This document shows, piece after piece, positions 39,357 to 46,448 of a DNA stretch of 64,000 nt. The first letter of the stretch is position 1. The number at the start of each line of letters is the position of its first letter. Location: the NCBI RefSeq assembly GCF_043678055.1, contig NZ_JBHEQA010000001.1:1550001-1614000 (forward strand), given 5' to 3'. The position numbers and the translations under genes were made by a program. The notes below the pieces were generated by a model. It was not told the origin of the DNA, searched no databases, and saw only the letters and a program-made list of their open reading frames with translations. This stretch comes from Spongiimicrobium salis. Its GTDB lineage: Bacteria; Bacteroidota; Bacteroidia; Flavobacteriales; Flavobacteriaceae.

Positions 39357-39428
39357 ACTATTGTTCTATCCGAGCTGAACTACAATCCCTTTAACGGGAT
39401 AGATGGGATTCGAACCCATGACCATAGT
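39357..39428 (-). ncRNA. tRNA-like element C: circularly permuted tRNA-like RNA broken in the anticodon loop
   Basis: Minus-strand order: ACTAT (39428-39424), GGTC, T-arm ATGGG-TTCGAAT-CCCAT (39419-39403), acceptor CTATCCC (39402-39396), G73, linker TTAAA, then acceptor GGGATTG (39389-39383), TA, D-arm GTTC-AGCTCGGATA-GAAC, A26, and ATAGT (39361-39357). The reversed halves form a normal tRNA: acceptor 6/7 pairs (one T-T), D-arm 4 bp, anticodon stem ATAGT/ACTAT 5/5 at exactly the right positions, 4-base variable loop, T-stem 5/5. Anticodon identity cannot be read because the loop is the break point. Confidence 0.6.
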
Positions 39429-39555
39429 ATGGCGATCGTTTTTTGGAGAAACCATCAAAACCTTCAAGCCGAGTTGCACATTGGATCATCATACAAGTTG
39501 CAATGCCCAATACAATAGCGCTATACAGAAACGCTGAACAAGACTCACTCAATGT

Positions 39556-39636
39556 GGAAGTAATAGGATTCGAACCTATACGCTTAAAAAGACCTGAGTT
39601 ACCGTCAGGAGAGCCGGCCAATTGCTCAATACTTCC
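39556..39636 (-). tRNA. tRNA-Tyr(GTA)-like, with G at position 33
   Basis: Acceptor GGAAGTA / TACTTCC (7/7), D-stem GAGC/GCTC, anticodon stem CCTGA/TCAGG around loop CGGTAAC, anticodon GTA, a 13-base variable region with a CTT-TTT-AAG hairpin (class II, as in bacterial tRNA-Tyr), T-arm ATAGG-TTCGAAT-CCTAT, and A73. Position 33, nearly always T, is G here, which would disturb the anticodon U-turn. It may be a mimic rather than a translating tRNA. Confidence 0.6.
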
Positions 39637-39662
39637 ATACCGATGGAATTCATTTTTCATAA

Positions 39663-39692
39663 GCCCCACAACACGCCTCGTTGCCATGGGGC
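39663..39692 (-). ncRNA. Compact hairpin between the Tyr-like and Asp-like elements
   Basis: Stem GCCCCA/TGGGGC with an inner CAAC/GTTG helix separated by a small bulge. It lies in the ~150-base spacer of the array. Function unknown; possibly a processing or structural element. Confidence 0.4.
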
Positions 39693-39786
39693 ACTACTAA
39701 CTAACTACTAAAATGATTCCATCAATTTTTTAATCTGTTTCAAAATTGAAACACAACTACGCAAACATTATGCGCAGCACTTTGTG

Positions 39787-39859
39787 CAGTATCGACAGGA
39801 CTCGAACCTGTACCTTCCCGATAGACAGTCGGGTGCTCTAGCCTTTGAACTACGATACT
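39787..39859 (-). tRNA. tRNA-Asp (GTC)-like element, first in the array
   Basis: Acceptor AGTATCG / CGATACT (7/7), D-arm GTTC-GAGC type, anticodon stem CCCGA/TCGGG with loop CTGTCTA (anticodon GTC), T-arm ACAGG-TTCGAGT-CCTGT, discriminator G73, the Asp identity base. A normal tRNA-Asp usually starts with a G-C pair; here base pair 1-72 is A-T. CCA is not encoded. It is 21 bases downstream of a terminator-like hairpin, with no room for its own promoter, so it needs readthrough or processing. Confidence 0.8.
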
Positions 39860-39879
39860 TTAAGACAGCTTTTGAACAT

Positions 39880-39908
39880 AAAAAAAGCATCTCTTTGGGG
39901 AGATGCTT
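39880..39908 (-). terminator. Terminator or attenuator upstream of the tRNA-like array
   Basis: Nine-bp stem AAGCATCTC / GAGATGCTT with a 6-base loop; on the minus strand it is followed by a T run, then after 21 bases the Asp-like tRNA. Because promoter P1 lies upstream of it and the array downstream, it may act as an attenuator. Confidence 0.7.
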
Positions 39909-39932
39909 ACAACGCTTGATCAATAGTTCCTA

Positions 39933-40061
39933 TCAAGGCATGAGATAGCGATTTCTCCCTGTATTTAATTCTGATAAACATCCAAAATAACTTGGCATCC
40001 AGGCTTCAATATTCTGGTCTTTATATCTTACGATATGTTTCATTTTTTGTTTTTTATACAT
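39933..40061 (-). CDS. Putative 42-codon leader ORF ahead of the tRNA-like array
   Basis: ATG at 40061, TGA at 39935-39933; 42 residues beginning MYKKQKMKHIVRY, ending RNRYLMP. It starts about 40 bases after the P1 -7 box and ends 25 bases before the attenuator-like hairpin. The start is far enough from the promoter to be translated, and the frame is the longest in the leader, but there is no Shine-Dalgarno and no homologue I recognise. Its position fits a leader peptide whose translation could set the hairpin; it may equally be chance. Confidence 0.35.
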   Translation of the reverse strand: MYKKQKMKHIVRYKDQNIEAWMPSYFGCLSELNTGRNRYLMP

Positions 40062-40101
40062 TTTAAATGATGTCAGATTCTGTTTATTTTTTCTGACGGG
40101 G

Positions 40102-40201
40102 CAAAACTACATTTGTTTTTTGAAATACACAAGAAAAAAATGATTTATTTTACTGATAATCAGATAGTTAAATAAAAATTAGCATATAGGATTCCTGTCC
40201 G
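40102..40201 (-). promoter_or_regulatory. Promoter module P1 (tRNA-like array)
   Basis: Minus strand: -7 box TAGTTTTG (40109-40102), -33 TTG (40132-40130), upstream dyad core TGATAATCA (40154-40162, part of the palindrome CTGATAATCAG) and an outer GGATTCCTGTCCG (40189-40201). Box-to-TTG and TTG-to-dyad spacings equal those of P2, and the 15-mer AATACACAAGAAAAA is identical in both. Drives transcription toward the leader ORF and array. Confidence 0.65.
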
Positions 40202-40326
40202 CTTTTATGCAGATAAAGAACATTTTTACCATTGCCTGTCTATCAACCGCCTTCTGTTTCAATACACTCCTATTCCTCTGTTTGACACTACATGATTTTT
40301 ACTAAAATATTTCACGAACAACCTTT

Positions 40327-40881
40327 TTATTTTTTTCGCTTCTTGTTTCTCTTTTTGACCTTTTTTTTCTTCTTGCCATTCATCCTATTCAGCTTTCGCT
40401 TTTTCTTTATACGCTCTTCTTCATCCTCTAGATACCCAAAGAAATTATCGTTATACGCCTCCTTTTTCGCCTCTTTTAATTGCTTTAAAGAAGTTTTGTA
40501 CTCTCCTTGTGTTTCGTGGATATAGGAAGACAATTGCAATAGAGAACCTCTGCCTACCCCTTTTATGGTCAAGGCAAAGTCAATTAATTTCTTTGCGCGC
40601 TCCTGTTCCTCTGCCCATATCAAGTATTTTACGTATAACGGATACACTTCTACATAGCTATTATCTACAGCGATGACCTGATCAAAACAAGCAAAGGCTT
40701 CTGAAAATCGACTCAAATTTTTTGCATAGATTTCGCCTAGAAGGCACAGTGATGGGCAATGCGTTTCATCATAGGACAAAGCGTAGTTTAAAGCTTCACA
40801 TGCTTCTTCCCAATCTCCGCAAAAACCCCATATGGCCGATTTTGCCTTTAAATAGTAGCTATCTGCTATAGTTAGTCCCAT
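40327..40881 (-). CDS. TPR-like protein with a lysine-rich C-terminal tail
   Basis: 184 residues. About four helical-hairpin repeats of the tetratricopeptide type (for example SFYLKAKSAIWG-type and RFSEAFACFDQVIAVDNSY) fill residues 1-145. The last ~35 residues are strongly basic (KKKKKVKKRNKKRKK), as in nucleic-acid-binding tails. Its start overlaps the prfH stop by 10 bp, so it is translationally coupled. A role in carrying or binding RNA or ribosomes is inferred from the tail and the operon; no family is recognised. Confidence 0.75.
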   Translation of the reverse strand: MGLTIADSYYLKAKSAIWGFCGDWEEACEALNYALSYDETHCPSLCLLGEIYAKNLSRFSEAFACFDQVIAVDNSYVEVYPLYVKYLIWAEEQERAKKLIDFALTIKGVGRGSLLQLSSYIHETQGEYKTSLKQLKEAKKEAYNDNFFGYLEDEEERIKKKRKLNRMNGKKKKKVKKRNKKRKK

Positions 40882-41564
40882 GACGTATTTTTTAAATTGT
40901 TTTTTAATTGTTGCCGGACCGATTTATAGGATTTTATTTCTTTCTTATACTTAAAATCAGTCCCTTTAAATATGCGTATGGGATTCCCTCGCTCTAAATG
41001 GTGATGGTTCTCCCATATTTTGTTCAATTGTTCTTGCTGTGCGTTGCGTTGCGCGCTATATACTTTCTCCCTAAGGCGCATTACAGCCAACTTTTTATTC
41101 TGCTGTTGTGATCTGCTGTTGGAAACCACTACGGCTATACGTGTTGGTATATGTGTGGCTCGTATGGCAGAACTTACCTTATTGACATGTTGTCCTCCCG
41201 GTCCCGAACGCCTCATGGCTTGAAATGCAATATCGGTTTCCTGGAAAACCAAGCTTTCCTTCGCATGTACCTCAAATAGCCCAATAAACCAGTTTTTTCG
41301 CTGATGTTGTTTTCTATACGGGGATTGTCCTATCCATTGTATAGTACCCAACCAAGGGCTCAGGAAAGTATCCAGGTCTTTCCCGACCAAAGCGATACTT
41401 ACCGATTGTACGGTACCGTTCTGAAGGCCATTCTCTTTTTTAAGGATATCCGTTTTCAATTGATGTTCCCGTGCCTCGACCAAAAAGTATTTTAGTACTT
41501 TGGCAACGACCCAAGCACATTCTGCCGGGCCTTTTCCTGCTGTTATTTGTACAATCCTTTTCAT
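40872..41564 (-). CDS. prfH: Peptide chain release factor homologue PrfH
   Basis: 230 residues from the ATG at 41564, chosen because it gives the family N-terminus MKRIVQITAGKGPAEC; an ORF start at 41588 adds eight residues. The class-I release factor catalytic motif GGQ is at about 123-125 in RRSGPGGQHVNKV, and SRSQQQNKKLAVMRL is the following family block. PrfH lacks the codon-recognition domains of RF1/RF2. Known pairs of PrfH with RtcB rescue and repair ribosomes cleaved in the decoding centre. It begins 4 bp after the rtcB stop. Confidence 0.92.
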   Translation of the reverse strand: MKRIVQITAGKGPAECAWVVAKVLKYFLVEAREHQLKTDILKKENGLQNGTVQSVSIALVGKDLDTFLSPWLGTIQWIGQSPYRKQHQRKNWFIGLFEVHAKESLVFQETDIAFQAMRRSGPGGQHVNKVSSAIRATHIPTRIAVVVSNSRSQQQNKKLAVMRLREKVYSAQRNAQQEQLNKIWENHHHLERGNPIRIFKGTDFKYKKEIKSYKSVRQQLKNNLKNTSWD

Positions 41565-41568
41565 TCTG

Positions 41569-42960
41569 CTATTTGTCCATTCGGACAATTTTTGGCGTAA
41601 AAGTCCCGAGGACTTCTACCAATTCTTGTTGATTTTTCATTACTTTTTCAATATCCTTATACGCCATCGGCGCTTCATCTATGCCCCCGCCTATAAGGCT
41701 TACCTCATGCAGGGCTAGAACCTTTTTAATGGCACTTTTTGTGAACTGTTCTTTGCACTTCCTTCTAGAGAACAAACGCCCCGCTCCGTGAGAAGCCGAT
41801 GCCAAGCTGGCCGTGTTGCCCAAACCTTTTACAATGTATCCCGGAGCAGTCATGGACCCCGGAATTATTCCTAATTCCCCTGCTGCCGCAGGAGTGGCTC
41901 CTTTCCTATGTACAATGCATTCTTCCCCATTCACTTGCTGTTTCCACGCAAAATTGTGTAGATTTCCAACCTGGGCAATGGCCCGGCTTCCCAACAATTT
42001 TGAGAATCGGGCGTGAATATCTTCATGACATGCCCTGGCGTAATCCCCTGCCAAGGACATGGCCTGCCAGTACTCCTGACCATCATGCGTGCTGAGGTCC
42101 AGCCATGCCAGATGTTGTACATGCTTGGGCAAGGGGCATTGCTTGCTTGCCAAATAGGTATAATGCTTTGCAATATGGGCGCCTAAACCACGAGATCCAC
42201 TATGGGATAACAATCCCAAATACAAACCGGGTTTTAGATTCCATGCATTATCCATAGTGGTAATGGCAACCTCCCCAAACTCTACAAAGTGATTTCCACT
42301 TCCTGAAGTTCCCAATTGTTTATAGGCCTTATCTTTCAGGCGTTTTACCAAAGGAATATCTTTAAATTCTTTCCGTTCAAAAACCGCATGATCGTGTTTT
42401 ACACGATGCGTTTCATACATTCCAAATTTTGAATGTTCAGAAAGCATATTGACCAATTGATGCTTTTTCCCTTTTAGATAACCTACCGGAATAGGATACA
42501 CACTTAAATACATACTGCAGCCAATATCCACACCAACGCCATACGGAATAACCGCATTTTTTGTGGCCAAGACACCTCCAATGGGCAGGCCATAGCCGGC
42601 ATGCGCATCGGGCATTAATGCCCCTGACACGGAAATCGGTAGTTTTAGCGCATCGTACAATTGATATTTTGCCTGATCATCGATTTCATGTTCCCCAAAA
42701 ATTTGAAAGGGTGCACGGACGGTCTTTAATTCCTGTTTTTTCACTACTACCGGCTTTAGTAAACTCTCTGCTATTTTACCCCAAACGCCATCTCCCTGGT
42801 ACTGTTCCGGATGTAGCAATACCTTCTTGGCTTCCAACAACACCTGTTCTTTTTTCTTGCGTTTATGGTATCTGTTGATTTGCCCTAAAGTAATGTTGAT
42901 GCTATTATTTTTTGGAAACCCTAATTTAATGAGGTCTTTTCCACTTAATTTCTTTCCCAT
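41569..42960 (-). CDS. rtcB: RNA-splicing ligase RtcB (PrfH-linked type)
   Basis: 463 residues. GTP/Mn-dependent ligase joining 2',3'-cyclic-phosphate or 3'-phosphate ends to 5'-OH ends. Visible motifs: GVGVDIGCSM (Asp145, Cys148, metal ligands), SGNHF (His224), SHSGSRGLG (His253), HRKGATPA (351-358) and HGAGR (391-395), where I expect the guanylylated His. The N-terminus (to about 80) is basic. Upstream lies a structured leader with promoter P2 and an attenuator-like hairpin. Directly followed by prfH, the arrangement known from decoding-centre repair systems. Substrate here could be rRNA, tRNA or the tRNA-like array. Confidence 0.93.
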   Translation of the reverse strand: MGKKLSGKDLIKLGFPKNNSINITLGQINRYHKRKKKEQVLLEAKKVLLHPEQYQGDGVWGKIAESLLKPVVVKKQELKTVRAPFQIFGEHEIDDQAKYQLYDALKLPISVSGALMPDAHAGYGLPIGGVLATKNAVIPYGVGVDIGCSMYLSVYPIPVGYLKGKKHQLVNMLSEHSKFGMYETHRVKHDHAVFERKEFKDIPLVKRLKDKAYKQLGTSGSGNHFVEFGEVAITTMDNAWNLKPGLYLGLLSHSGSRGLGAHIAKHYTYLASKQCPLPKHVQHLAWLDLSTHDGQEYWQAMSLAGDYARACHEDIHARFSKLLGSRAIAQVGNLHNFAWKQQVNGEECIVHRKGATPAAAGELGIIPGSMTAPGYIVKGLGNTASLASASHGAGRLFSRRKCKEQFTKSAIKKVLALHEVSLIGGGIDEAPMAYKDIEKVMKNQQELVEVLGTFTPKIVRMDK

Positions 42961-43099
42961 GATTTATGAATACTAAACTCGTGATGTCCCGCTCCATGCA
43001 CGCCAAACAGCCAAGAATAGCTCGTAAAGCGAAGTGTTTGGAACAGCACGTTTTTTATAAAAATTTCCGGTATTTTTCGCACTGGAAATAGGCGAAAAC

Positions 43100-43127
43100 A
43101 AAAAATCCGAAACCTAAACGCTTCGGA
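43100..43127 (-). terminator. Attenuator-like hairpin ahead of rtcB
   Basis: TCCGAA / TTCGGA stem with a 10-base loop; on the minus strand followed by TTTTTT. It lies in the leader, 140 bases before the rtcB ATG, so termination here would prevent rtcB expression. Confidence 0.5.
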
Positions 43128-43220
43128 GCCTAACGAATAATCCTAAAGAAGTGGATTATAAGGAGTCCAGAAGCAGCACACCAAAGGAGTCTTTCCCTGT
43201 GGTGGCACTCGGAGGTATAT

Positions 43221-43316
43221 TTAAATGTCGCATACTACTTCTGTTAGAGGTCCTTTGTAAAGGACGGTTATTACTTGTTTGCGCAGGGAGGCTATCGCGT
43301 ACCTATCTGTTAGCAT
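43221..43316 (-). CDS. Putative 31-codon leader ORF ahead of rtcB
   Basis: ATG at 43316, TAA at 43223-43221; 31 residues beginning MLTDRYAIAS, ending TEVVCDI. It starts about 51 bases after the P2 -7 box. As with the array leader, no homologue or ribosome-binding site is clear. A leader peptide is possible; chance cannot be excluded. Confidence 0.3.
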   Translation of the reverse strand: MLTDRYAIASLRKQVITVLYKGPLTEVVCDI

Positions 43317-43366
43317 TTTGCTCCGCGCCTGGGCGGTAATGGAACGGGATAACTCTGATTGCGGTG

Positions 43367-43466
43367 CAAAGCTAAATTCATTTCTCGGAATACACAAGAA
43401 AAAATTAAATTAATTATCTGATAGTCAATTAGTTACATTCAATTTAGAATGTAGATTCCCTGTCCG
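43367..43466 (-). promoter_or_regulatory. Promoter module P2 (rtcB operon)
   Basis: Minus strand: -7 box TAGCTTTG (43374-43367), -33 TTG (43397-43395), dyad core TGATAGTCA (43419-43427), outer element GATTCCCTGTCCG (43454-43466). All internal spacings (28 between boxes, 24 from TTG to the dyad) match P1, as does AATACACAAGAAAAA. Confidence 0.65.
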
Positions 43467-43723
43467 ATATTTCACGGATTCTTAGCTTATTGGCGCTCAT
43501 AGGATTAGCATTTATTGGCAATAGCAATACCTTATTTTCTTTTTTCAAAAAAGACATAAAAAAAGCGTCCAATTTGGTGGACGCTACAGCTTTTATATCA
43601 TTATTACAGTCGTACTATCGATCGAGTTCATGACAATGTTGCTCATAAGCGTCCTGTATATGTAAAAAATAACTCGTCATATAATTTATTTATTCTTGAA
43701 TTTAAAATCTAAATGAAAAATGC
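43467..43723. other. Intergenic region with a terminator (43555-43585) downstream of the S26-like gene
   Basis: Minus-strand stem AGCGTCC / GGACGCT with an 8-base loop, then a T run, ends transcription from the S26-like gene before P2. A 21-codon ORF (43680-43615) precedes the hairpin; its ATG-x-C-x-AGTTATTTT start resembles an internal ATG of the array leader, so the two leaders may be related, but the match is short. Confidence 0.4.
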
Positions 43724-44023
43724 CTATGGCATGGGTAATATTTCAATTACTTTTCCATATACATTTTTTGTCCATCCGTTAATTCTACCGTGATTGTTAC
43801 CAATTAACAACCCTCTTTTGTCATTTTTACCTTTGACAAGGTGCGTAAAGCAGTTTCCACGAACTTTACAATAGACAATATCACCAACTTCGCAATCTTC
43901 CCAAGAGATAGGAGAGAGCCTAACCGCTTGTTTGGATTTTAGAAGGGGCAACATAGAATTTCCAGGTTCCTTTGAAATAATGGTCTCACCATCTTGCAAT
44001 TTTTGAATTTTCCAATTCATCAT
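43724..44023 (-). CDS. Minimal S24/S26-peptidase-like protein (Ser/His type)
   Basis: 99 residues (start MM, 44023 or 44020), just one domain: no HTH and no membrane helix. GNSMLPLLKS (Ser23) matches the serine-lysine peptidase nucleophile box GxSMxP; VGDIVYCKVRGNCFTHLVK places His61 where S26B signal peptidases have the general base, and GNNHGRINGWTKNVYGKV is the closing box. LexA-type peptidases use Lys. Alone it is too small to be a repressor or membrane signal peptidase. It is the first gene of the island on this strand, but has a terminator before P2, so it may be separately transcribed. Function unknown. Confidence 0.7.
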   Translation of the reverse strand: MMNWKIQKLQDGETIISKEPGNSMLPLLKSKQAVRLSPISWEDCEVGDIVYCKVRGNCFTHLVKGKNDKRGLLIGNNHGRINGWTKNVYGKVIEILPMP

Positions 44024-44249
44024 GTTATGATTTTAAAGATTATGTACCTCCCTTATGGAAGGACATATGCTTTAAAAGAATTTCAAAAGAATTTTCAATG
44101 AACTGCGGCAAAGATGCTAAATATTGAGGAAATCTTCAAAATTTTCTGAAAATAAACGCAGAATACGGTACGAAAAGCAATATCCATACGAATTCTAGTT
44201 TTCCCTTAACGAATTCTAAAAGCATCTCCATTAGGCCTTATTTCACCGC

Positions 44250-44257
44250 TACATTTG
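44250..44257 (+). promoter_or_regulatory. -7 box (TACATTTG) for the VIT/VWA gene
   Basis: Exact TAnnTTTG match 38 bp before the ATG. No good -33 element seen. Confidence 0.45.
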
Positions 44258-44294
44258 AAATAAGAAATCCAAGTTTATCCAAAAATTAAACACT

Positions 44295-46448
44295 ATGAAA
44301 CACTTCAGCATTCTTTTCTTTTTTCTAGTAACTCTGGCAACAATGGGCCAAGAAAGCAACAGCCCTTATTTGGCAGTGAAGGCTAAAGAAGCGCATATTC
44401 CCTTGAAAAGTTCAAAGGTCAATGTACAGATTTCAGGAACTATTGCCCATGTGGCCTTGGTTCAGGTATATCAGAACAGTGGGAAGGTTCCCCTTGAAGC
44501 TGAATATGTATTCCCTATGAGTACCCAGGCTGCGGTGCACCGCATGGAAATGACCATAGGAGATCGAAGCATTGAAGCGAAAATTTTTGAAAAAGAGGAA
44601 GCCAAAAAAGTATATGATAAGGCAGTATCCGAGGGAAAACGAGCAGCAAAACTAGACCAACATAGGCCCAATGTCTTTAAGATGAAGGTGGGGAACATTA
44701 TGCCCGGAGATGAGCTTTCCATAGAAATTTTTTATACAGAACTATTAGTGCCTTCCCAAGGAGAATATGAGTTTGTAGCTCCAGGGGTAGTAGGCCCAAG
44801 ATTTACTGGGGAGCAGGACAGTGGGGAAACGGTCTTTGGACAACCTTATACAGGGAAGGGAATTAGGACCACTTTTGACTTTGAACTTCAGCTGGCATTG
44901 AATGCTGGTATGATTATTCAACATATCCATAGCCCTTCGCATACGATCAACACCAAGTATCCCGATGCAAAAACAGCAGAGGTATTCCTGTCCAAAAGCA
45001 ATGAAAACCCGGCCAATAGGGATTTTGTTCTTCGCTATAGCCTAAGGGGAAATGCAATACAAACAGGTCTGCTGTTGTACGAGGACCAAGAGGAGCACTT
45101 TTTTGCTTATTTAATGGAACCGCCCAAACAAACCGCTTTGCATGAAATCCCTCCTAGAGAATACCTTTTTATTGTAGATGTTTCGGGCTCTATGAATGGA
45201 TATCCCCTTGAAGTATCCAAGGAATTGATGCGAAATTTATTGTGCAGCCTTAGAACCACGGACACGTTTAATGTGCAACTCTTTGCCTCGAGCTCCACCT
45301 TGTTTAGTCCAACGCCTGTAGCAGCTCATAATGATAGTATTGAGGCGGCCATACGCTTTCTGTCCGAAGGACAGGGAGGTGGAGGCACCCAATTGCTGAA
45401 TGCGTTGGAAACGGCGTACCAATTGCCAAGAACAGCAACGAATAGCGCAAGGTCTATGGTGGTGATTACCGATGGTTATGTGAGTGTGGAGAAAAAAGCC
45501 TTTCAATTGATTCAAGAACATTTAGACCAGGCCAATGTGTTCACATTCGGCATAGGATCCAGTGTAAATCGGTATTTGATCGAAGGGATGGCCAAAGTTT
45601 CCCAAAGTGAGTCTTTTATCGCTACAACAAGGGAAGAAGCAAGGGAAGTGGCCCAAACATTTAAACACTATATAGATCGTCCATTGTTGACCCAAATACA
45701 ATTGGAGACCGAAGGTTTTGAAATATATGATCAGATTCCCGCAAAGATTCCCGATGTCTTTGCCGCAAGACCAGTGCTCATATACGGAAAATACAAGGGG
45801 AAACCCAAAGGTACTGTCCGTGTGAGCGGATACCAGGGCAACCAAAAGTTTGTGCAGGAATATCCTGTAAGACAAGGGAAAAATAGCCTCAAGAACGAAG
45901 CCCTTCGCTACCTATGGGCACGAAAGAAAATTGAACAACTGGACGATTATGGAAAACTCTTTTACGAAGATCAAAAAGAGGAGGTTACCGCTCTTGGACT
46001 GCGCTATAATTTAATGACACAGTATACCTCCTTTGTCGCAGTAGATGTCAGTGTGGTGAACCCCGATGGCAAGCGTAAAAGGGTGAAACAACCCCTACCA
46101 ATGCCCCAGGGCGTTTCTAATATGGCTGTGGGTGCTGAAGCTACTATCGTAGGAAAAACAAAATATAGGCCTTCGTATCACGTACATCTGGAAGGAACAT
46201 TTGATCAAACAGAAAAAAGAAATTTAACAATTGCATTTAAAGCCACCTATATGAAATGGGCAAAGAAATATCTGGAACAACATACAGAGCTCCGGTTTAG
46301 CTTTAACGTCAAAGGAGAGCTAACACGCGTAGAACAAAAAGAAAACGGTCAATGGGTTTTTGCCCAAAAATTATGGGAAGAGCTCCTCAGAAAAAAAGTT
46401 CCGCAATTAAAACTAACCAAAGAATTGCGGTTGACCTTAAAGAAATAG
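44295..46448 (+). CDS. VIT and von Willebrand factor A domain secreted protein
   Basis: 717 residues with signal peptide (about 1-18, ending TMGQ). Residues about 25-150 are a VIT domain (VALVQVYQNSGKVPLEAEYVF, then KAVSEGKRAAKLDQHRPNVF). Residues about 292-460 are a VWA domain with the MIDAS motif DVSGSMNG and further metal-binding residues in GGGTQLLNAL. The order VIT-VWA is that of inter-alpha-trypsin-inhibitor heavy chains. In bacteria such proteins are surface or periplasmic and often act in adhesion. No sortase or other partner nearby. The C-terminal ~120 residues are unassigned. Confidence 0.88.
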   Translation: MKHFSILFFFLVTLATMGQESNSPYLAVKAKEAHIPLKSSKVNVQISGTIAHVALVQVYQNSGKVPLEAEYVFPMSTQAAVHRMEMTIGDRSIEAKIFEKEEAKKVYDKAVSEGKRAAKLDQHRPNVFKMKVGNIMPGDELSIEIFYTELLVPSQGEYEFVAPGVVGPRFTGEQDSGETVFGQPYTGKGIRTTFDFELQLALNAGMIIQHIHSPSHTINTKYPDAKTAEVFLSKSNENPANRDFVLRYSLRGNAIQTGLLLYEDQEEHFFAYLMEPPKQTALHEIPPREYLFIVDVSGSMNGYPLEVSKELMRNLLCSLRTTDTFNVQLFASSSTLFSPTPVAAHNDSIEAAIRFLSEGQGGGGTQLLNALETAYQLPRTATNSARSMVVITDGYVSVEKKAFQLIQEHLDQANVFTFGIGSSVNRYLIEGMAKVSQSESFIATTREEAREVAQTFKHYIDRPLLTQIQLETEGFEIYDQIPAKIPDVFAARPVLIYGKYKGKPKGTVRVSGYQGNQKFVQEYPVRQGKNSLKNEALRYLWARKKIEQLDDYGKLFYEDQKEEVTALGLRYNLMTQYTSFVAVDVSVVNPDGKRKRVKQPLPMPQGVSNMAVGAEATIVGKTKYRPSYHVHLEGTFDQTEKRNLTIAFKATYMKWAKKYLEQHTELRFSFNVKGELTRVEQKENGQWVFAQKLWEELLRKKVPQLKLTKELRLTLKK

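Larger units (their letters stand above)
42961..43360 (-). ncRNA. Long structured leader of rtcB
   Basis: About 400 bases between P2 and the rtcB start. On the minus strand it holds a 31-codon ORF (43316-43221), a 7-bp hairpin GTCCTTT-GT-AAAGGAC at about 43250-43265 (inverted), two partly matching 23-mers beginning CTAACAGA (from about 43312 and 43246), a CCGC/GCGG hairpin, and an attenuator-like stem at 43100-43127. I recognise no riboswitch class. Its length and structure suggest regulation by transcription attenuation. Confidence 0.45.

Noticed and set aside
39391..39687. 98-codon minus-strand ORF
   Set aside because: It runs through the Tyr-like element and the T-arm of element C; its product has no family features, so it is a chance frame over RNA genes.
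43151..43339. 62-codon plus-strand ORF in the rtcB leader
   Set aside because: Antisense to the rtcB leader, low-information sequence; no supporting signal.
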